Below, in pieces: positions 5,892 to 7,490 of a stretch of DNA of 7,490 nucleotides (its first letter is position 1; the number at the start of each line of letters is the position of its first letter). Made by a program: the position numbers and the translations under genes. This stretch comes from Candidatus Eiseniibacteriota bacterium (GTDB lineage: Bacteria > Arandabacterota > Arandabacteria > Arandabacterales > Arandabacteraceae). The stretch lies in assembly GCA_030592245.1 (NCBI GenBank), contig JAUVJV010000095.1:1-7490 (forward strand). The letters are read 5' to 3'. A model generated the notes under the pieces. That model saw nothing but the letters and a program-made list of their open reading frames with translations, ran no database searches and was not told the origin of the DNA.

Positions 5892-6473
5892 CTATCTGCT
5901 TTCCCATCTTAGACAGAGATCCTCTGATGGCAGGCAGTTCTTGCAGGTGAACTTGTGGACCTTGATGCCTTCCTCCTCAGAGACCTCGTGCATCGTGTAG
6001 GAAACCCACGTGAGCTCCAATCCGGATGGAACCCGGATCTCGAAATCGGCCTCTTCGATAGGATCATTCCAGCCCGTGATGCTCTTCGGGGTGTAGCAGA
6101 AGGATGGTTCGAGGCAGGTCTGGGCATAATCCACGCGTATCGAGGCGCAGGACGCTCCCGGCATTCCGACCGTGAAAGTGATGCCCTTCTCGGTGGTCTC
6201 GTACTCGAAGTCCATGAAGCCGTATGCGACTGATATGGTGTCGGGATAGAGGTGCACCGAGTCCAGGGGGAATTCGTAGTGCATCTTTTGCTCGCAGGGC
6301 TCTGAGCTTCTGTTCTCGAAGCAGTAGAGGGACTCAAAGACAATCGCATCAGCGGCAAGCGTTATTGAGACTTCTTCGCGGCAGAAGCAGATGTCAGCCT
6401 CTCCGCCGTAGGAGAAGGGAGCCGCCAGCGTCAGGACTGTGACCAGGGTTAGAATGCCAGAGAGTACTCGCAT
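5892..6473 (-). CDS. Secreted cysteine-rich protein of unknown function
   Basis: I do not recognise this 193-residue protein. It begins with a clear signal peptide (MRVLSGILTLVTVLTLAAPF..., likely cleaved around residues 23-26). The mature part has ten cysteines: C29, C31, C51, C60, C109, C120, C126, C177, C180 and C187. This even number suits disulfide bonds outside the cytoplasm. The spacings C29-F-C31 and C177-KN-C180 could also suit metal binding. Alternating hydrophobic and polar stretches (EVSITLAADAIVFESLYCFEN, GITFTVGM, EADFEIRVPSGLELTWVSYTMHEV) suggest beta sandwich structure. There is no lipobox and no second membrane segment. The ribosome site before the ATG is weak (GAGG about 13 bp upstream). 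Base use looks like the neighbours. It stands alone on the minus strand between malQ and the tRNA-Ala gene. Coding status is supported by the signal peptide and patterned cysteines. Confidence 0.75.
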   Translation of the reverse strand: MRVLSGILTLVTVLTLAAPFSYGGEADICFCREEVSITLAADAIVFESLYCFENRSSEPCEQKMHYEFPLDSVHLYPDTISVAYGFMDFEYETTEKGITFTVGMPGASCASIRVDYAQTCLEPSFCYTPKSITGWNDPIEEADFEIRVPSGLELTWVSYTMHEVSEEEGIKVHKFTCKNCLPSEDLCLRWESR

Positions 6474-6571
6474 AGTCTCTTGTCAACCTCGCGTGTTAGA
6501 CCAAAGCGCTTCCATCTCGTGCTCTTATCGAGTCGCCGCAATGTTATAGGAGCCGGCAAGGCATGTGAAGG

Positions 6572-6626
6572 AAAAACTGGGGTCGGCTCCCGGATTGTGA
6601 ATTCACGAATCGGTACCTGACCCCAG
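6572..6626 (-). terminator. Probable intrinsic terminator of malQ, built from the palindromic repeat
   Basis: A 50-bp near-palindrome (6577-6626) is centred on GAATTC (6599-6604). Of 25 opposing positions, 19 are Watson-Crick pairs, three are G-U/T-G and three are mismatches. The outer stem is CTGGGGTC/GACCCCAG. On the minus strand it begins about 15 nt after the malQ stop and is followed at once by five T (complement of 6572-6576). This is the layout of a Rho-independent terminator, although the stem is unusually long. Confidence 0.65.
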
Positions 6627-6637
6627 GGTTGTGAATT
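6604..6637 (-). repeat. Third copy of the 34-bp repeat, inverted
   Basis: Read on the minus strand this matches the units at 5596-5663 at 32 of 34 positions (differences at unit positions 10 and 31, both T to C). It is followed by 12 bases of a second unit (AATTCACAATCC, 6592-6603), then diverges to GGGAGCCGACCCCAG. It is inverted relative to the left array, with tRNA-Ala and the cysteine-rich gene between them. Confidence 0.85.
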
Positions 6638-6640
6638 TGC

Positions 6641-7490
6641 CTAGATTCGGGAGTAGGTGCGGGTGATCCTGGCAAGCGAAGCGACAAGGTCAGGGTGGAG
6701 CTGGTCGGGATGGATGCGCCACTGCCAGTTGCCGTCCTCGCTTCCCGGCAGGTTCATGCGCCCCTCCTGGCCCAGGCCCAGGATGTCCTGCATGGGGAAG
6801 ATGGCCAAGTCGGCGATGGATTGCATTGCCAGCTGGATGAGCTCCCAGCTCACATTGTCCGCGTTTATCTCCCTGCCGATGTACCTGCTCACTCTGGCCC
6901 GGTCCTCGGGGGAAGCGATATGCTCGAACCATCCCCGGGCCGTGTCATTATCATGGGTGCCGGTATAGACAACGGAGTTGCGCTTGTAGTTGTGTGGGAG
7001 GTAGGGTTGGTTGGGATCATCATCACCGAACGCAAAAAGCAGGACCTTCATTCCCGGAAATCGAAAGTGCTCCATGATCTCCTTAACCTCGGGTGTTATC
7101 ACTCCCAGGTCCTCGGCTATGATTGGAAACTCGGGGAATTCCCTGATCATGGAGTCAAAGAGGTCCCGGCTGGGAACCTTCATCCAGCAGCCATTCTCCG
7201 CTGTCTTGGCTCCGGCGGGGACCTCCCAGTAGGCCACGAGGCCCCGGAGGTGATCGATCCGGACGATGTCAAAGAGGCTGAGGAGATGCCCCATTCTCCG
7301 GCGCCACCAGTGATAACCGGTTTCCCTGCAGGCTTCCCAGTCATACACGGGGTTTCCCCAGAGCTGCCCGGTCGCGCTGAAGTAGTCGGGCGGCACACCG
7401 GATACGTGGGTGGGTTTCTTATTGTCATCCAGTTTGAAGATCCTGGAATTTGCCCAGGCGAATCATTAAGATCCATAGTACTGTAAATCC
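6641..7490 (-). CDS. malQ: 4-alpha-glucanotransferase (amylomaltase), C-terminal part; apparent frameshift near the window edge
   Basis: MalQ (glycoside hydrolase family 77) transfers alpha-1,4-glucan segments between maltodextrins or glycogen chains in the cytoplasm. The visible part carries VPPDYFSATGQLWGNP and the three catalytic sites: nucleophile Asp in RIDHLRG, acid/base Glu in IIAEDLGV and the stabilising Asp in GTHDNDT. PGMKVLLFAFG is also family-typical. The protein ends at TYSRI, stop TAG 6641-6643. The MalQ-like frame runs from the stop up to 7462, reading FAWANSRIFKLDDNKKPTHVSGVPPDYF; upstream of that are TGA and TAA in frame. The neighbouring frame (7459-7488) reads IYSTMDLNDS, which fits the usual MalQ sequence before WAN (IYVAxDSADVWAN), so a frameshift at about 7454-7462 is likely. 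About 270-280 residues of a usual 500 or so are present. The GTG at 7394-7396 is internal, not a start. Enzyme family is confident; intactness is not. Confidence 0.88.

Noticed and set aside
6481..6486. TTGACA (minus strand) as a promoter for the cysteine-rich gene
   Set aside because: It lies 8 bp before the start codon, so a -10 box would fall inside the gene and none is seen there. A TATAAC further upstream lacks a matching -35.
7180..7476. Separate small minus-strand gene of 98 codons starting MDLNDSPG
   Set aside because: Only its first ten or so codons look meaningful, and they fit the missing upstream part of malQ. The rest is out of frame with the well-conserved MalQ sequence.
6695..7486. 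Plus-strand open frame of 263 codons at the right end
   Set aside because: It is antisense to malQ, whose catalytic motifs are all readable on the minus strand. The translated plus-strand product shows no recognisable domain.

Overview
The window is bacterial. It has single tRNA genes behind sigma70-type TTGACA/TATAAT-like promoters, strong GGAGG ribosome binding sites, and tightly packed, moderately GC-rich genes. The combination of an Mvh-type (group 3) NiFe hydrogenase, HypE, a DUF362 protein and a CpXC protein suggests a strictly anaerobic, Desulfobacterota-like organism (sulfate reducer or syntroph). That placement is inference from gene content, not a phylogenetic result.

Left part (1-3842): the 3' end of hypE (hydrogenase maturation) runs rightward and converges on a leftward transcription unit. 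In transcription order that unit is a secreted cyclophilin-type peptidyl-prolyl isomerase (3770-3027), a hydrogenase small subunit like MvhG (3000-2041) and a hydrogenase large subunit like MvhA (2044-536). MvhG and MvhA overlap by ATGA. The only promoter I can see for this unit lies upstream of the isomerase. All hydrogenase metal-ligand motifs are intact. HypE makes the CN ligands of the NiFe site, so it serves the same enzyme. No mvhD, hdr gene or maturation protease is in the window.

Middle part (3843-5538): a small CpXC zinc-ribbon-like protein (rightward) converges on a DUF362 protein (leftward). The two genes share an 11-bp tail-to-tail overlap inside a small inverted repeat. A tRNA-Leu(CAA) gene with a very good promoter sits 20 bp upstream of the DUF362 start and points the same way, so DUF362 may be read from the tRNA promoter.

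Right part (5539-7490): a tRNA-Ala(GGC) with its own promoter, a gene for a secreted protein with ten cysteines (leftward, unrecognised), and the 3' part of a 4-alpha-glucanotransferase gene (malQ, leftward). The malQ frame appears broken very close to the window edge. A 34-bp palindromic intergenic repeat occurs as two perfect tandem copies before tRNA-Ala and as an inverted, slightly diverged copy after malQ. The malQ-side copy is part of a 50-bp near-palindrome followed by five T on the malQ strand, so it looks like a terminator built from the repeat.

No stretch longer than about 200 bp lacks a gene. I see no clear candidate for a wholly new system. The most interesting points are the isomerase-hydrogenase linkage, the repeat family and its possible use as a terminator, and the tRNA-DUF362 arrangement.
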